Assembly (NCBI RefSeq): GCF_030407495.1
Contig: NZ_JASDDG010000012.1
Coordinates: 25,939-89,938, forward strand
Direction: 5' to 3'
DNA from: Arthrobacter sp. APC 3897
GTDB taxonomy: Bacteria; Actinomycetota; Actinomycetes; Actinomycetales; Micrococcaceae
Length of the DNA: 64,000 nucleotides
A program made the translations under genes and the position numbers. Under the pieces are notes generated by a model that was not told the origin of the DNA, did no database searches, and was given only the letters and a program-made list of their open reading frames with translations. Position 1 is the first letter of the stretch; the number at the start of each line of letters is the position of its first letter. Shown here piece by piece: positions 37,128 through 46,630 of this stretch.

Positions 37128-38738
37128 CTAGAAGGGTGGCGGGTCGTCGCCGTCGTCAGGGAGCTCGTCGGCAGGGATCCAGCCCGACATCGGGATAAGT
37201 GCGGGCTTCGCGGCGTCTTTGTCCGGTTCCCGGCATGGTCCGGTGTCCCCTTTCGTGGTTGATCGCGTGGCTGGTCGCGTGGTCGTTCCGGCGGCGGCCA
37301 GGGTGAGGTGCGGATCGGTCCGGTAGGTCCGCCCGCCGGGCGACGTCCACTCAATAATCCCCGGGACACTCTGATTAGCTTTCCAGAAACCCCGGGACTT
37401 GAACATGTGATGCCGCCGGCACAGATACTCCAAATTGTCGTGGTCGGTGGCCCCGCCGCGGGACCACGGTGTGGTGTGGTCAATCCCGGAGATCACGGCA
37501 TTGGTCCGGCATCCCGGGAACCGGCACGTCCCGTCCCGGGCCCGGAGCCAGCGCTGCAGCCCGGGAGGAACTTTCCGCCGCCGTCCGACCCGCAGAACCT
37601 CATGGGTGTCCGGGTGCCGTTCCACCGGCGTCCAGCGGGCTGCCTCCCGGGCCAGCCGGCGGGCGGTTTCCGGACTGATCGGCCCGTACCCGTGCAGCTC
37701 CGCAGGCTGCTCATCAGCCCCGAACAGGGTTTCAGCGGTGATCAGCACCAGAATCTCAGCCCGCGCCCGCGCCCGGGCCTTGGTCTTCCTGCCCGCAGCT
37801 TTGCCGCCGGCACGGCTGCCTTCGCCTCCGTTGTTCTCAGTACCGCTGTCTTCGTCTCCGTTGTTCTCAGTACCGCTGTCTCCGTTACCGCTGGCATCCT
37901 CATCCCTGTCGCCGTCGAGCAGGTCAGCCAGAATGTCAGCCCGCAACTGATCCACACCCCGCGGGTCCCCGGCCGACTGCTCACCCCGCGCCGCAGTACT
38001 CAACTGCGTGAAAATCAGCTGGGCGCGGGCTGCCGGCAACAACGCCGAAAGCCAGGACATGCCGTCCTCATCCGGCGCCAAACACACCCGGCGCGCCTCG
38101 AAAGCGGTCCTGTGCCGGACCGGAATGGTCTCCGGATAGGTTTTCTCCCGCAACCGCCTGGCCTTCACCCGGAACTGCGGACAAGTCTGCCCCGCCGCTG
38201 CCAGCTCCAGCAGATCCGCCTCAAAACCGGCCAGCTCCGCCGCCGGAACATTCAGGGACTGGTCCAACACGGTCTGGACCTGCCCGTACCCCAGCATCCC
38301 CTCCTCCAACCGGCCCAGGGTGGCGGTGTGGGTGGTGCACAGCCGTCCGGCGTCACTCATCAACATTTTCGCGGTGTTCGTGGGCAGGTGCAGGATGGCT
38401 GCGGCTTCTTCCGCTGCCAGACTGAAGGTCAGGGCCGGGTCTTCCCGGCCCACTTCCTGAAGCAGGTCGTCGCGGAAGAGGGTTTCCATCCGGTGCAGGA
38501 CTTTAGCCTGCTGGGCCTGCGCCCACCGGGCCAGGGAATCCAACCGGGACAACACCGCCCCGGCCTCATCCTGGGTTAGGAACTGAACACCCTGCACCGC
38601 CAGCGAACCCGTGAACCCGTCACGCCCCGGGGCAACATCAGCAGCGGCTTCAAAGACCGACCGGCTGGCCACAACGCCCGGCCCGGCACCGGCTAAATCG
38701 CCAGTGCCGCTGCTTCGGAAAGATCCGTCCTGATCCAT
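37128..38738 (-). CDS. DUF222 / HNH endonuclease domain protein (13E12 family)
   Basis: A 536-residue protein of the DUF222-HNH family, very abundant in Actinobacteria. DUF222 covers about 50-260 and the HNH motif is GTCRFPGCRTNAVISGIDHTTPWSRGGATDHDNLEYLCRRHHMFK near residue 430-475. Between them an acidic Gly/Asn/Ser segment contains two perfect-like tandem repeats (see below). The start ATG 38738 gives a short family-typical N-terminus. Function is unproven; many such genes are thought to be remnants of intron- or phage-like HNH elements. Confidence 0.9.
   Translation of the reverse strand: MDQDGSFRSSGTGDLAGAGPGVVASRSVFEAAADVAPGRDGFTGSLAVQGVQFLTQDEAGAVLSRLDSLARWAQAQQAKVLHRMETLFRDDLLQEVGREDPALTFSLAAEEAAAILHLPTNTAKMLMSDAGRLCTTHTATLGRLEEGMLGYGQVQTVLDQSLNVPAAELAGFEADLLELAAAGQTCPQFRVKARRLREKTYPETIPVRHRTAFEARRVCLAPDEDGMSWLSALLPAARAQLIFTQLSTAARGEQSAGDPRGVDQLRADILADLLDGDRDEDASGNGDSGTENNGDEDSGTENNGGEGSRAGGKAAGRKTKARARARAEILVLITAETLFGADEQPAELHGYGPISPETARRLAREAARWTPVERHPDTHEVLRVGRRRKVPPGLQRWLRARDGTCRFPGCRTNAVISGIDHTTPWSRGGATDHDNLEYLCRRHHMFKSRGFWKANQSVPGIIEWTSPGGRTYRTDPHLTLAAAGTTTRPATRSTTKGDTGPCREPDKDAAKPALIPMSGWIPADELPDDGDDPPPF
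37821..37880 (-). repeat. Two tandem 30-bp repeats in the HNH gene
   Basis: Bases 37821-37850 and 37851-37880 match except for one base. They encode a repeated DSGTENNG(D/G)E type segment in the variable linker, so slippage would change protein length without shifting the frame. Confidence 0.85.
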
Positions 38739-39020
38739 GTCCTTAGGCTTTCACCCGGCACCGACACTTCCGTCCCGAAAACGGCTCTCGACGTCCCAAA
38801 ACGGGCACTTTTGACACTCTCAAAATACCCGACTTTTACACCCGAACTACCTGCACCTAGAGCCGGTTTACCTGCCCGCTCCAATCCTTTCCACACCCTG
38901 CGGGCTGAAGCACGACCGTTCAGGGCCCGGAAATACGTCCAACAAATTCGCCCTAATTATTGGCCCGCTGCGGTGGTACGTTCGGAATCCGACAGGCATC
39001 ACCCCTTCTTTGGAGGAACC

Positions 39021-39311
39021 ATGACTGATCACGTAGCCCCCGTCAGCGACTGCTCCGTTCACAGCTGCGACTACAACCACGACGGCTGCACCGCTTATGC
39101 CATTACCGTGGGCGGAACTCCCGACCACGCCAGCTGCTCCACCTTCATCGACACCACGGCAACCGGCGGCCTGCCCAAGGTTCTGGCCTCCGTCGGCGCG
39201 TGTCTGCGCAGCGAATGCCGACACAATGACCACCTCATGTGCACGGCCCATGACGTTAAAGTCGGCCCGGGAGCCGAGGCGGCGGATTGCTTGACGTATC
39301 AGTCCCGCTGA
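39021..39311 (+). CDS. DUF1540 domain protein with two Cys motifs
   Basis: A 96-residue small protein with two copies of a Cys-rich unit: CSVHSCDYNHDGCTAYAITV...DHASCSTF (about 10-41) and CLRSECRHNDHLMCTAHDVKV...EAADCLTY (about 62-93). The spacing C-x4-C-x6-C...C is repeated in each, so each unit could bind one metal ion. ATG 39021 follows TGGAGGAACC. It is a single-gene unit with 283 bases upstream in which I see no other gene. Function is unknown. Confidence 0.85.
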   Translation: MTDHVAPVSDCSVHSCDYNHDGCTAYAITVGGTPDHASCSTFIDTTATGGLPKVLASVGACLRSECRHNDHLMCTAHDVKVGPGAEAADCLTYQSR

Positions 39312-39487
39312 CGAGCCGGCGGCGGGCCTCCAGCGGACCCGGCCGAGCTCCGGCCGGGCAGGCGGGCCCCTGATTCGCGCCGAACCCTCTGCAGGGTGCT
39401 TAAATCCCTGAGCGCTGCACTCAATGTGACCCAAGCCTCACAAACCCTGTAGCGTTGGTGGGCATCAACCTGCCCTAAAGGAGAATA

Positions 39488-41101
39488 ATGCCCGGCTTGG
39501 ACACTGCTTTGACACCTCTGCGTTTCCTCGAACGCGCAGCCCAGGTACACCCGGGGAAGACGGCCGTCATCGACGGTGACCGGACCCTGACCTACCGGGA
39601 ACTCGCGGCGGCTGTCACCCGCACCGCACACGCTCTTCGCGCCTCCGGTCTGGAAAAGGGCGGCCGGGCGGCATTCCTTGGCACCAACTCAGCTGAGCTG
39701 CTGATCGCACACTACGCCGTACCTCTGGCCGGCGGCGTCATCGTGCCGCTTAACACCCGGTTGTCCCCGCCCGAGGTGGCGTACATCTGCAACCATTCCG
39801 GAGCCACCCTGCTCTTCGGCGACCCGGACCTGCTGCGCGGACTAGGATCGCCGGAGCTCGAAACGGTCAACGAAGCCTTTTCCTTTCCGCTCCAGGACGG
39901 AACCTTCGACACAGTGGAGGGAACGACGTCGTACTCCGATTTCCTGTCCCGCGGAACCGACACTCCGCTTCCCTGGGAAGTCGACGACGAGAACAGTGTC
40001 ATCAGCCTGAACTACACCTCCGGCACCACCGGCCGGCCCAAGGGCGTGAAGTACACGCACCGCGGGGCCTACCTCAACTCCCTCGGCGAAGTGCACCACC
40101 AGGGCTTCGGCGCAGAAACCACTTACTTGTGGACGCTGCCTATGTTCCACTGCAACGGCTGGTGCACCACCTGGGCACTGACCGCCGCGTCCGGCACCCA
40201 TGTGTGCCTGCGGGCCGTACGCGGCCCGGAGATTTGGCGGCTGATCGACACCCACGGCATCGACCACCTCGCAGGTGCTCCGACTGTCCTGAGCGCCATT
40301 GCCACCGCGGAGGAAGCCCACGCGCTGGAACACCCGTTGACCATCGTCACCGCCGGTGCTCCCCCAAGCCCCACCGTCATCAACAAGATCCACCAGCTGC
40401 AGGCTACCGTTGTGCACGTCTACGGGCTCACCGAGTCATACGGTCCGTACTCGGTGTGCGAGCCGCAGGCCGCGTGGGCGGACCTGGACGCGGACGCGCT
40501 GGCCAAGAATATGGCCCGCCAGGGCGTGGGCATGCTGACGTCTGAACGCCTGCGTGTGGTCCGCGATCTGCCGGACGACGACGGCGGGCTGGCTGATGTG
40601 GCGGCCGACGGCGTCGAAATGGGCGAGATAGTGATGCGCGGCAACTCGGTGATGAGCGGTTACTACCGCGATGACGAGGGGACGGCAACAGCTTTCCACG
40701 GCGGCTGGTTCCACACCGGAGACCTGGGCGTGATGCACCCGGACGGCTACGTCCAGCTGCTGGACCGTTCCAAGGACGTGGTGGTGTCCGGCGGTGAGAA
40801 CATTTCCACCATCGAGGTGGAACAGGCACTGGCCAGCCATCCGGCAGTCGCCGACGTCGCCGTGATCGGCGTTCCCGATGAACGCTGGGGTGAGCGGCCC
40901 AAGGCTTTCGTGGTGCTGGCTCCGGGCCAGGACGTGACCGAGGCGGACCTGCTGAAGCACGTCAAATCACAGATTGCTTCCTACAAAGCTCCGGGCAGCG
41001 TGGAGTTCATTATCGATCTGCCCAAGACATCCACCGGCAAAATCCGCAAGAATGAACTGCGGTCCCCGGAGTGGGAAGGCCGCGAAGCGCGCATTAACTA
41101 G
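39488..41101 (+). CDS. AMP-dependent acyl-CoA synthetase
   Basis: A 537-residue adenylate-forming ligase that activates a carboxylic acid to an acyl-CoA. Motifs: P-loop-like YTSGTTGRPKGVKYTH (about 176-190), VYGLTESYGPYSV (A5), GWFHTGDLG and LDRSKDVVVSGGENIS (A7-A8), and the catalytic lysine in STGKIRKNEL (A10) near the C-terminus. Overall resemblance is to medium-chain/long-chain fatty-acid or crotonobetaine-type synthetases; the exact acid is uncertain. ATG 39488 follows AAAGGAG. The next gene starts 38 bases downstream. Confidence 0.9.
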   Translation: MPGLDTALTPLRFLERAAQVHPGKTAVIDGDRTLTYRELAAAVTRTAHALRASGLEKGGRAAFLGTNSAELLIAHYAVPLAGGVIVPLNTRLSPPEVAYICNHSGATLLFGDPDLLRGLGSPELETVNEAFSFPLQDGTFDTVEGTTSYSDFLSRGTDTPLPWEVDDENSVISLNYTSGTTGRPKGVKYTHRGAYLNSLGEVHHQGFGAETTYLWTLPMFHCNGWCTTWALTAASGTHVCLRAVRGPEIWRLIDTHGIDHLAGAPTVLSAIATAEEAHALEHPLTIVTAGAPPSPTVINKIHQLQATVVHVYGLTESYGPYSVCEPQAAWADLDADALAKNMARQGVGMLTSERLRVVRDLPDDDGGLADVAADGVEMGEIVMRGNSVMSGYYRDDEGTATAFHGGWFHTGDLGVMHPDGYVQLLDRSKDVVVSGGENISTIEVEQALASHPAVADVAVIGVPDERWGERPKAFVVLAPGQDVTEADLLKHVKSQIASYKAPGSVEFIIDLPKTSTGKIRKNELRSPEWEGREARIN

Positions 41102-41139
41102 GAACCGGGACTCAATCCCGCAACAGGCGAGGAGAACAC

Positions 41140-42075
41140 ATGGCGGCCGTCGTGCTGGGCTGGAATCCGGCAACTGCGTTTGGTGCGGGACCCGGCCGCT
41201 CTGACTATGCGATGGCCGCCGCGACGGTGGATAAAACGGGCTTGTTTGGAATCCGCTGGCGGGTGGGACGCAGCCAGCAGATGGACCGCGGCACCGATGT
41301 GTGGTTGTTCGCCCAGGGCCGGCACGGCCGCGGACTGCTGGGACACGCGGTGGTGGCCTCAGCACCCCAGCCGGGCCCGGCACTGCCGGCCAGGCTGGGA
41401 CTGCTCGCCGGAATCGTTTTTGACCTGCTGCTGCCGCCGGGTGACGCCCTCCCGGCCGAGTTGCTGCAGGAGAATGTTCCGGACCTGAACTGGAACGCCG
41501 TGCGCAGCACGGGAACCCTTGTTCCGTCCGCCGCAGAGGGCCAGCTGCGTGCCGTCTGGACGTCATATCTGAGGTCCCGCCCGGTTCCCGCGGATTGGCT
41601 GGGAGCGGTTGACCCCAGCATTCCGCTGCCGGGAAGCCTTCCCCAGAACATCCTGCGCGAAGTGGCAGTGAACCGCTGCGAGCACGACCCCGACGCGGTG
41701 CGGCGGTGCGTCGCCTTCCACGGAACATCGTGTGCTGCCTGCGGCCTGTCGATGGAGCAGATGTACGGACCGGCGGGAGCATCCTTCATCCAGGTGCACC
41801 ACATCGTGCCGCCGTCAGCCATCAGTCCGGATTATGTGCTCGATCCGGTGTCAGATCTGGTGCCTCTGTGTCCCAACTGCCACGCCGTTGCCCACCGGGG
41901 GTCCCCCGACCCGTACACACCCGCAGAACTGCGGCAGATGCTGGCCGCGAAAAGGGGCACACAGCCTGTCCGCAATTCCATTCCCGGTACGGTCCCCACA
42001 CCTGAACAGCTGGCTGCCCAGGATGACGCTGCCCGGCTCAGGGACACGTCACCGCAGCCCAAGGACACCCAGTAG
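41140..42075 (+). CDS. HNH endonuclease (McrA-like), with N-terminal modified-base-reader-like domain
   Basis: A 311-residue protein. The C-terminal HNH-like region (about 195-255) has CAAC, a histidine pair in VHHIVPPSAIS and the second zinc pair CPNC with HAVAHRG, as in McrA-type restriction nucleases. The N-terminal 115 residues (AVVLGWNPATAF...VDKTGLFGIRWRVGRSQQMDRGTDVWLFAQG) resemble an EVE/PUA-like domain, a reader of modified bases; this part is tentative. ATG 41140 follows GGAGAACAC. It shares direction and short spacing with the acyl-CoA synthetase and hslR genes. Confidence 0.72.
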   Translation: MAAVVLGWNPATAFGAGPGRSDYAMAAATVDKTGLFGIRWRVGRSQQMDRGTDVWLFAQGRHGRGLLGHAVVASAPQPGPALPARLGLLAGIVFDLLLPPGDALPAELLQENVPDLNWNAVRSTGTLVPSAAEGQLRAVWTSYLRSRPVPADWLGAVDPSIPLPGSLPQNILREVAVNRCEHDPDAVRRCVAFHGTSCAACGLSMEQMYGPAGASFIQVHHIVPPSAISPDYVLDPVSDLVPLCPNCHAVAHRGSPDPYTPAELRQMLAAKRGTQPVRNSIPGTVPTPEQLAAQDDAARLRDTSPQPKDTQ

Positions 42076-42088
42076 AATCGGTAGCCCC

Positions 42089-42472
42089 ATGAGCATTCCC
42101 GCCAGCACCTCCAAATCAGTCCGCGTAGACGCCTGGCTGTGGGCCATCAGGGCCTTCAAGACCAGATCCGCAGCCACCGCTGCCTGCCGTGCCGGCCATG
42201 TGCGGCTGAACGGCAACCCGGCAAAGGCCGCTCAGCCGGTCCAGCCCGGAGACACCATCAGGGTCCGCCAGCCGGGCTATGAACGGATCCTCGAAGTCCG
42301 CCAGCTCATTGCCAAGCGGGTGGGCGCAGAGGCCGCTTCACACTGCTTCACCGACCACACCCCTCCCCGTCCGGTGGGACCAGCACTGGGTGTTCCGCTG
42401 CGGGACCGCGGCGCCGGGCGTCCCACCAAGAAAGACCGCCGGGAGATCGACCGGCTGCGCGGCGGCCGCTGA
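42089..42472 (+). CDS. hslR: S4-domain RNA-binding protein, HslR-like
   Basis: A 127-residue protein with an N-terminal S4 domain (VRVDAWLWAIRAFKTRSAATAACRAGHVRLNGNPAKAAQPVQPGDTIRV, about 10-60) and a basic C-terminal tail (GRPTKKDRREIDRLRGG). HslR in E. coli binds 50S subunits stalled with nascent chain-tRNA. The start ATG 42089 gives the family N-terminus. It begins 13 bases after the HNH gene stop. Confidence 0.88.
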   Translation: MSIPASTSKSVRVDAWLWAIRAFKTRSAATAACRAGHVRLNGNPAKAAQPVQPGDTIRVRQPGYERILEVRQLIAKRVGAEAASHCFTDHTPPRPVGPALGVPLRDRGAGRPTKKDRREIDRLRGGR

Positions 42473-42528
42473 ACCGGGAAGCACCGCCTGCTGGAATTAA
42501 CCGGCACCTGACCGGGCTCAGGCCGGGC

Positions 42529-43773
42529 TCAGGCCGGACGCCGCTGCAATTCATCGTCCACAAAGCGCGGAGCTGCAGCAATGATTCCGGCTACGGCCAT
42601 GACGGCGGCTGAGGCAATAAGGATGAGCAGCGGAACTGTCCAGCTGCCTGTGGCCTCGTGCAGGGAACCGATGGCAAAGGGACCTGCCGCGGCCAGCAGA
42701 TAGCCCACCGGCTGGCAGAACCCCGACAGTTCCGCCGTCACCCGGGGATCCCGTGAACGGGCCGTGATCAGGGCCAGGGCCGTGGGGAACGCAAATCCGC
42801 CGATGCCAAGCAGGAGCGCCCACAGCCAGGGCAGCGTTGCGGGGGCCAGCAACAAACCCAGGTACCCGGCCATCACAGCTGCCGCCAGGCCGGCGATGTA
42901 GAAGTGCAGCCCCGGAGCCCGTGCCACCAGCGCCGGCATGATCAGGCCCCCGGCTATGCCCAGGGATGCGAGGATGGCAGCCATCAGCCCGGCTTGAGCC
43001 TGTTCCAGCCCTGCATCCCGATATATCTGGGCCACCCAGCCAAACTGGACGTAGGCATGCATGGACTGCACACCGAAATACACGCACAGCGCCACTGCGG
43101 TCCGGGAAGACGTGATCCTCAGCCGGTCCGTTGGCCTTGACGTGCCTTCCAGATGCACCGCTGTTCTGCGGTTGCGCACGGAGACCAGGATCCACGGAAC
43201 AAACGCCGCCAGCGCTGCCAGGCCCCACACCCCGAGACTGAGCTGCCAGCCCCCGGAAGCCGAGGCGGTGAGCGGCGCCGCCACCAGCAGGGGAAGCGTA
43301 GCTCCCACCGCAAGGGTTGTGCCGTAGACCGAATTCAACAGGGCTGTCCGGGTCCCGCCGTGGCTCTTGATAAAGGCCGGCACCAGGATGTTGCCCATCG
43401 CCATGCCGGCGAAGGCCAGCACTGTCAGAGCCATGAACAGCACGGGCGAAACCGCTGCAGATCGAAGCAGCAGTCCGGCGGCGACCATTCCCAGTCCAAG
43501 GGTGATGGTCCACGCCGCCCCGGCCCTGCGGGAGACGGCCACGGCAAGGGCCCCCACCACCGCGAAGGTAAGTCCCGGCAACGCGGTCAGGATACCGGCC
43601 TGGACCGATCCCATGCCGAGACCCGACTGGATCTCGGCTAGGACCGGCCCAACCGACGTTGCACCGGGCCGCAGGTTTACTGCCACCAGGATGACTGCGA
43701 CGGCGGCCAGCCACAGGGGCAGCGGCGCGGTGCCTTCGCGTTGAAGTGCAGACCGGCTGCCGAATTGGCTCAT
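42529..43773 (-). CDS. MFS transporter, CynX/NimT family
   Basis: A 414-residue membrane protein with 12 predicted helices. The N-terminal helix NLRPGATSVGPVLAEIQSGLGM is the signature of the CynX/YycB (cyanate or nitroimidazole) MFS branch. ATG 43773 is preferred; a GTG 36 bases upstream is in frame. No strong ribosome-binding site is visible. The substrate cannot be told. It is followed by the succinate CoA-transferase upstream on the same strand with 60 bases between them. Confidence 0.87.
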   Translation of the reverse strand: MSQFGSRSALQREGTAPLPLWLAAVAVILVAVNLRPGATSVGPVLAEIQSGLGMGSVQAGILTALPGLTFAVVGALAVAVSRRAGAAWTITLGLGMVAAGLLLRSAAVSPVLFMALTVLAFAGMAMGNILVPAFIKSHGGTRTALLNSVYGTTLAVGATLPLLVAAPLTASASGGWQLSLGVWGLAALAAFVPWILVSVRNRRTAVHLEGTSRPTDRLRITSSRTAVALCVYFGVQSMHAYVQFGWVAQIYRDAGLEQAQAGLMAAILASLGIAGGLIMPALVARAPGLHFYIAGLAAAVMAGYLGLLLAPATLPWLWALLLGIGGFAFPTALALITARSRDPRVTAELSGFCQPVGYLLAAAGPFAIGSLHEATGSWTVPLLILIASAAVMAVAGIIAAAPRFVDDELQRRPA

Positions 43774-43833
43774 CTGAGCGTTTCTAGCATGTCTGCCGGA
43801 AACCAGCACGCCGGCTGTGTGACGCGGATGCTC

Positions 43834-45363
43834 CTACACATGGGCGGGGACTGCCGGCCGGCTGTCCCCGGTTTCCACAAACCGGTGGTGCCAGGACAGG
43901 GACTCGTCCAGCAGGTGCGGTGTGTGCTTGCCGAAGCTTTCGCGGCTGGCCCGGTCGAAGTAGTCCTGCAGCAGGGGCTGGAAGTCCGGGTGCGCGCACT
44001 TTTCGATGATCGTGCGGGCACGCTGCTTGGGCGACAGCCCCCGGAGATCCGCCAGTCCACGCTCGGTCACGATCAGCATGGTGTCATGCTCCGTGTGGTC
44101 CACATGGCTGACCATGGGCACAATGCCGGAAATTTTGCCGCCCTTGGCCGTGCTCGGAGAGAGGAACGCGGAGAGGAAACCGTTGCGGGCAAAATCCCCG
44201 GAGCCGCCGATGCCGTTCATCATGGCCGTTCCCGCCACGTGCGTGGAGTTCACGTTGCCGTAGATGTCCGCCTCGATCATGCCGTTCATGGCAATGCATC
44301 CGAGCCGGCGGATGAGTTCGGGGTGGTTGGAAATCTCCTGCGTGCGCAGGATGATGCGCTTGCGGTAGAACTCGATGTTCGAGTTGAACTCTTCGATTCC
44401 CGCCGGGCTCAGCGAGAAGGAGGTTGCCGAGGCCACGCGGATTACGCCGTCGCGGATCAGTTCCAGCATCCCGTCCTGGATCACTTCGGTGTACGCGGTG
44501 AGCCCGGTGTACCCCGAGGTGGCCAGCCCGCCCAGGACGGCATTGGCGATGTTGCCGACGCCGGACTGCAGCGGCAGGAGCTTGTCGGTCAGCCGGCCGG
44601 CCTTGATTTCGTCCCCGAAGAAGTCGATCAGGTGACCGGCGATCTGGGTGGACGTTTCATCCGGTGCGGCGAAGGGTGTCATCCGGTCCGGAGCGTCGGT
44701 TTCAACCACGGCGATGACTTTGTCCGGATCCAGCCGCAGGTAGGGCTCACCGATCCGGTCGTCGGGGTTGACCAGCATGATGGGCTTGCGGTGCGGCGGC
44801 AGTGCCGTGCCGTAGTAAACGTCATGCATCCCGTCCATGGCCGCGGCCTGCTGGACATTGACTTCCAGGATGATCTTGTCAGCCTGCTCGATCCAGGTCT
44901 TGTTGTTGCCGACTGACGACGAAGGAATCAGGGAGCCGTCTTCGTTGATGCCCACCACTTCGATCACCGCCAGGTCGATGTGGCCGTAGAAGCCAAACCA
45001 GGTGTACTGGGCCACGTGCCCGAGGTGGATGTCGATGTACTCGAGTTCGCCGTCGTTGATCCGCTTCCGCAGGGTGGGATCGGACTGGTACGGCAGGCGC
45101 AGTTCCATGCCGCCTGCCTTCGCGAGCACGCCGTCGAGCTCGGGAGCGGTAGAGGCACCGGTGAGTACTTTGATCTGGAAATCTTTGCCGCGGGCGTGGG
45201 CTTCTTCCATGTGGACGGCAAGCGCCTGGGGCACGGCTTTGGGATAACCGGCGCCGGTAAACCCGCTCATCGCCACGGTCATCCCCGGCTTGATGAGCGC
45301 CGCGGCCTGCTCTGCGGACATTCTGCGCTCAAGCAGTCCTTCATGATGAATGCGGTCGTGCAT
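43834..45363 (-). CDS. Succinate CoA-transferase / acetyl-CoA hydrolase family
   Basis: A 509-residue enzyme of the Cat1/AarC group, exchanging CoA between succinate and acetate. Signatures: the N-terminal CoA-binding VAMSGFTGAGYPKAVP (about 31-46), SGVGNIANAVLGGLA (about 270-283) and the catalytic glutamate E293 in TAYTEVIQDGM. ATG 45363 has AGAAAGG upstream. It allows acetate use or overflow without ATP spending. Gene order gives no partner. Fits the AarC length of about 505. Confidence 0.9.
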   Translation of the reverse strand: MHDRIHHEGLLERRMSAEQAAALIKPGMTVAMSGFTGAGYPKAVPQALAVHMEEAHARGKDFQIKVLTGASTAPELDGVLAKAGGMELRLPYQSDPTLRKRINDGELEYIDIHLGHVAQYTWFGFYGHIDLAVIEVVGINEDGSLIPSSSVGNNKTWIEQADKIILEVNVQQAAAMDGMHDVYYGTALPPHRKPIMLVNPDDRIGEPYLRLDPDKVIAVVETDAPDRMTPFAAPDETSTQIAGHLIDFFGDEIKAGRLTDKLLPLQSGVGNIANAVLGGLATSGYTGLTAYTEVIQDGMLELIRDGVIRVASATSFSLSPAGIEEFNSNIEFYRKRIILRTQEISNHPELIRRLGCIAMNGMIEADIYGNVNSTHVAGTAMMNGIGGSGDFARNGFLSAFLSPSTAKGGKISGIVPMVSHVDHTEHDTMLIVTERGLADLRGLSPKQRARTIIEKCAHPDFQPLLQDYFDRASRESFGKHTPHLLDESLSWHHRFVETGDSRPAVPAHV

Positions 45364-45516
45364 GGTGGCCTTTCTTAGATGGGACCAACCAACACTATCG
45401 GTTGTGAGGCGTGCGTCATATTTACGGGTTGGTTGCGCCACACCTGCCGCCTCCCTCATGCCATTGGCGGCAGGGGACGACGACGGCGGGGGTCCCGCTT
45501 AGCCGGCCTGCCTCGC

Positions 45517-45684
45517 CTACCTCGTTTGGCCCTCGTGCTGCTGGATCTGTTCCAGAACGGTTTCCAGCTCCGCGCTCAGCGCGGCCAGGGAATGGGCGCT
45601 GGTTTCGACGGACAGGGCAGTCACCAGCTCGGTCTGGCGGTGGCGCAGCTCGTCGAGCGAAGGCAGTGATCCATTGGTTTCCAT
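45517..45684 (-). CDS. Small helical protein of unknown function (55 residues)
   Basis: A 55-residue protein, METNGSLPSLDELRHRQTEL then TALSVETSAHSLAALSAELE and LEQIQQHEGQTR, predicted to form a helical pair (heptad Leu spacing). ATG 45684 has AAGGA nine bases upstream, which supports it as real rather than a chance frame. It is divergent from the DUF1684 gene. No family is recognised. Confidence 0.55.
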   Translation of the reverse strand: METNGSLPSLDELRHRQTELVTALSVETSAHSLAALSAELETVLEQIQQHEGQTR

Positions 45685-45761
45685 GGACTCATCCTTACAA
45701 ACCGCGCAGTTAGACTTCCCTGAAGAGACGAATACTGTTTGGCGGACATTCAGGAGGAACC

Positions 45762-46583
45762 ATGAGTACATCCACGCCCGAAATACTGAAGGACTGGCGC
45801 CGGTTCCGCAGTGCGCGGGATGCCGAGTTGGCGCAGGAGCACGGCTGGCTGACCCTGACCTCCCTGCAGTGGCTGCCGGTAGAGCCTGCGGCGGTGGAGC
45901 ACCTTCCCGGTCTTTGGTCTGCTGACGGCACATCGGCAACCCTGTCCGCAGCTGCCGATGACGGCCTGACCCTGGCCGAAACCGGCGCCCCGGCGGAGGG
46001 TACCGTCACCGCGTCCCTGGCGGACGAGGAGTCGCTTCTGTGGGTGTATTTCGGCGGTTCCGACGGCCGGCGGATAGCCGTGGAGCTGGCTAGGCGCGGG
46101 GGCCGCTATGCCATCCGGACCCGCGACGCGGGCTCGTCCGTGTTTACCGGTTTCGACGGCGTGCCCACTTTCGATTACCGTCCCGATCTGGTTATCCAGG
46201 GACGCTTTGAGGCCTATCCCGAGCCGGTGGAAGTTCCGATCCGCACGACGCATCCCGCCGTCGACGGCGTGCACCTCACCGTGGGCGAACTCGTGCTGCA
46301 GCTGCCCGGCGAGGATCATGAGTACCGGCTGCAGGTCAGCGCTGAGGGAACCGGCCGGCTGGCCCTCACCTTCCACGATGCCACCAACAACCACAGCACT
46401 GCCGGATGGCGCAAAGTCGTCTTCGATTCGCCGGCGCAGGGAACCTCTGCCGTCACTGTGGATTTCAACCGGACGGTGAACTATCCCAGCGCCTTTACGG
46501 CTTTCGGCACCTGCCCCATGCCGGTGGCCGGCAACATCATCGGCATACCGGTGGAGGCCGGCGAAAAATCCCCGGAACGCTGA
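45762..46583 (+). CDS. DUF1684 domain protein
   Basis: A 273-residue protein of the DUF1684 family, found widely in Actinobacteria and other bacteria. Conserved segments include DWRRFRSARDAELAQEHGWLTLTSLQWLP near the N-terminus and FNRTVNYPSAFTAFGTCPMPVAGNIIGIPVEAGEKSPE at the end. Function is unknown; no signal peptide is seen. ATG 45762 follows GGAGGAACC. It lies 47 bases before the KDPG-aldolase-like gene. Confidence 0.9.
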   Translation: MSTSTPEILKDWRRFRSARDAELAQEHGWLTLTSLQWLPVEPAAVEHLPGLWSADGTSATLSAAADDGLTLAETGAPAEGTVTASLADEESLLWVYFGGSDGRRIAVELARRGGRYAIRTRDAGSSVFTGFDGVPTFDYRPDLVIQGRFEAYPEPVEVPIRTTHPAVDGVHLTVGELVLQLPGEDHEYRLQVSAEGTGRLALTFHDATNNHSTAGWRKVVFDSPAQGTSAVTVDFNRTVNYPSAFTAFGTCPMPVAGNIIGIPVEAGEKSPER

Positions 46584-46630
46584 CCCAGAGATACCGCTGA
46601 CCCAACAGCTCGGAAGGCTCCGCCCATGCC

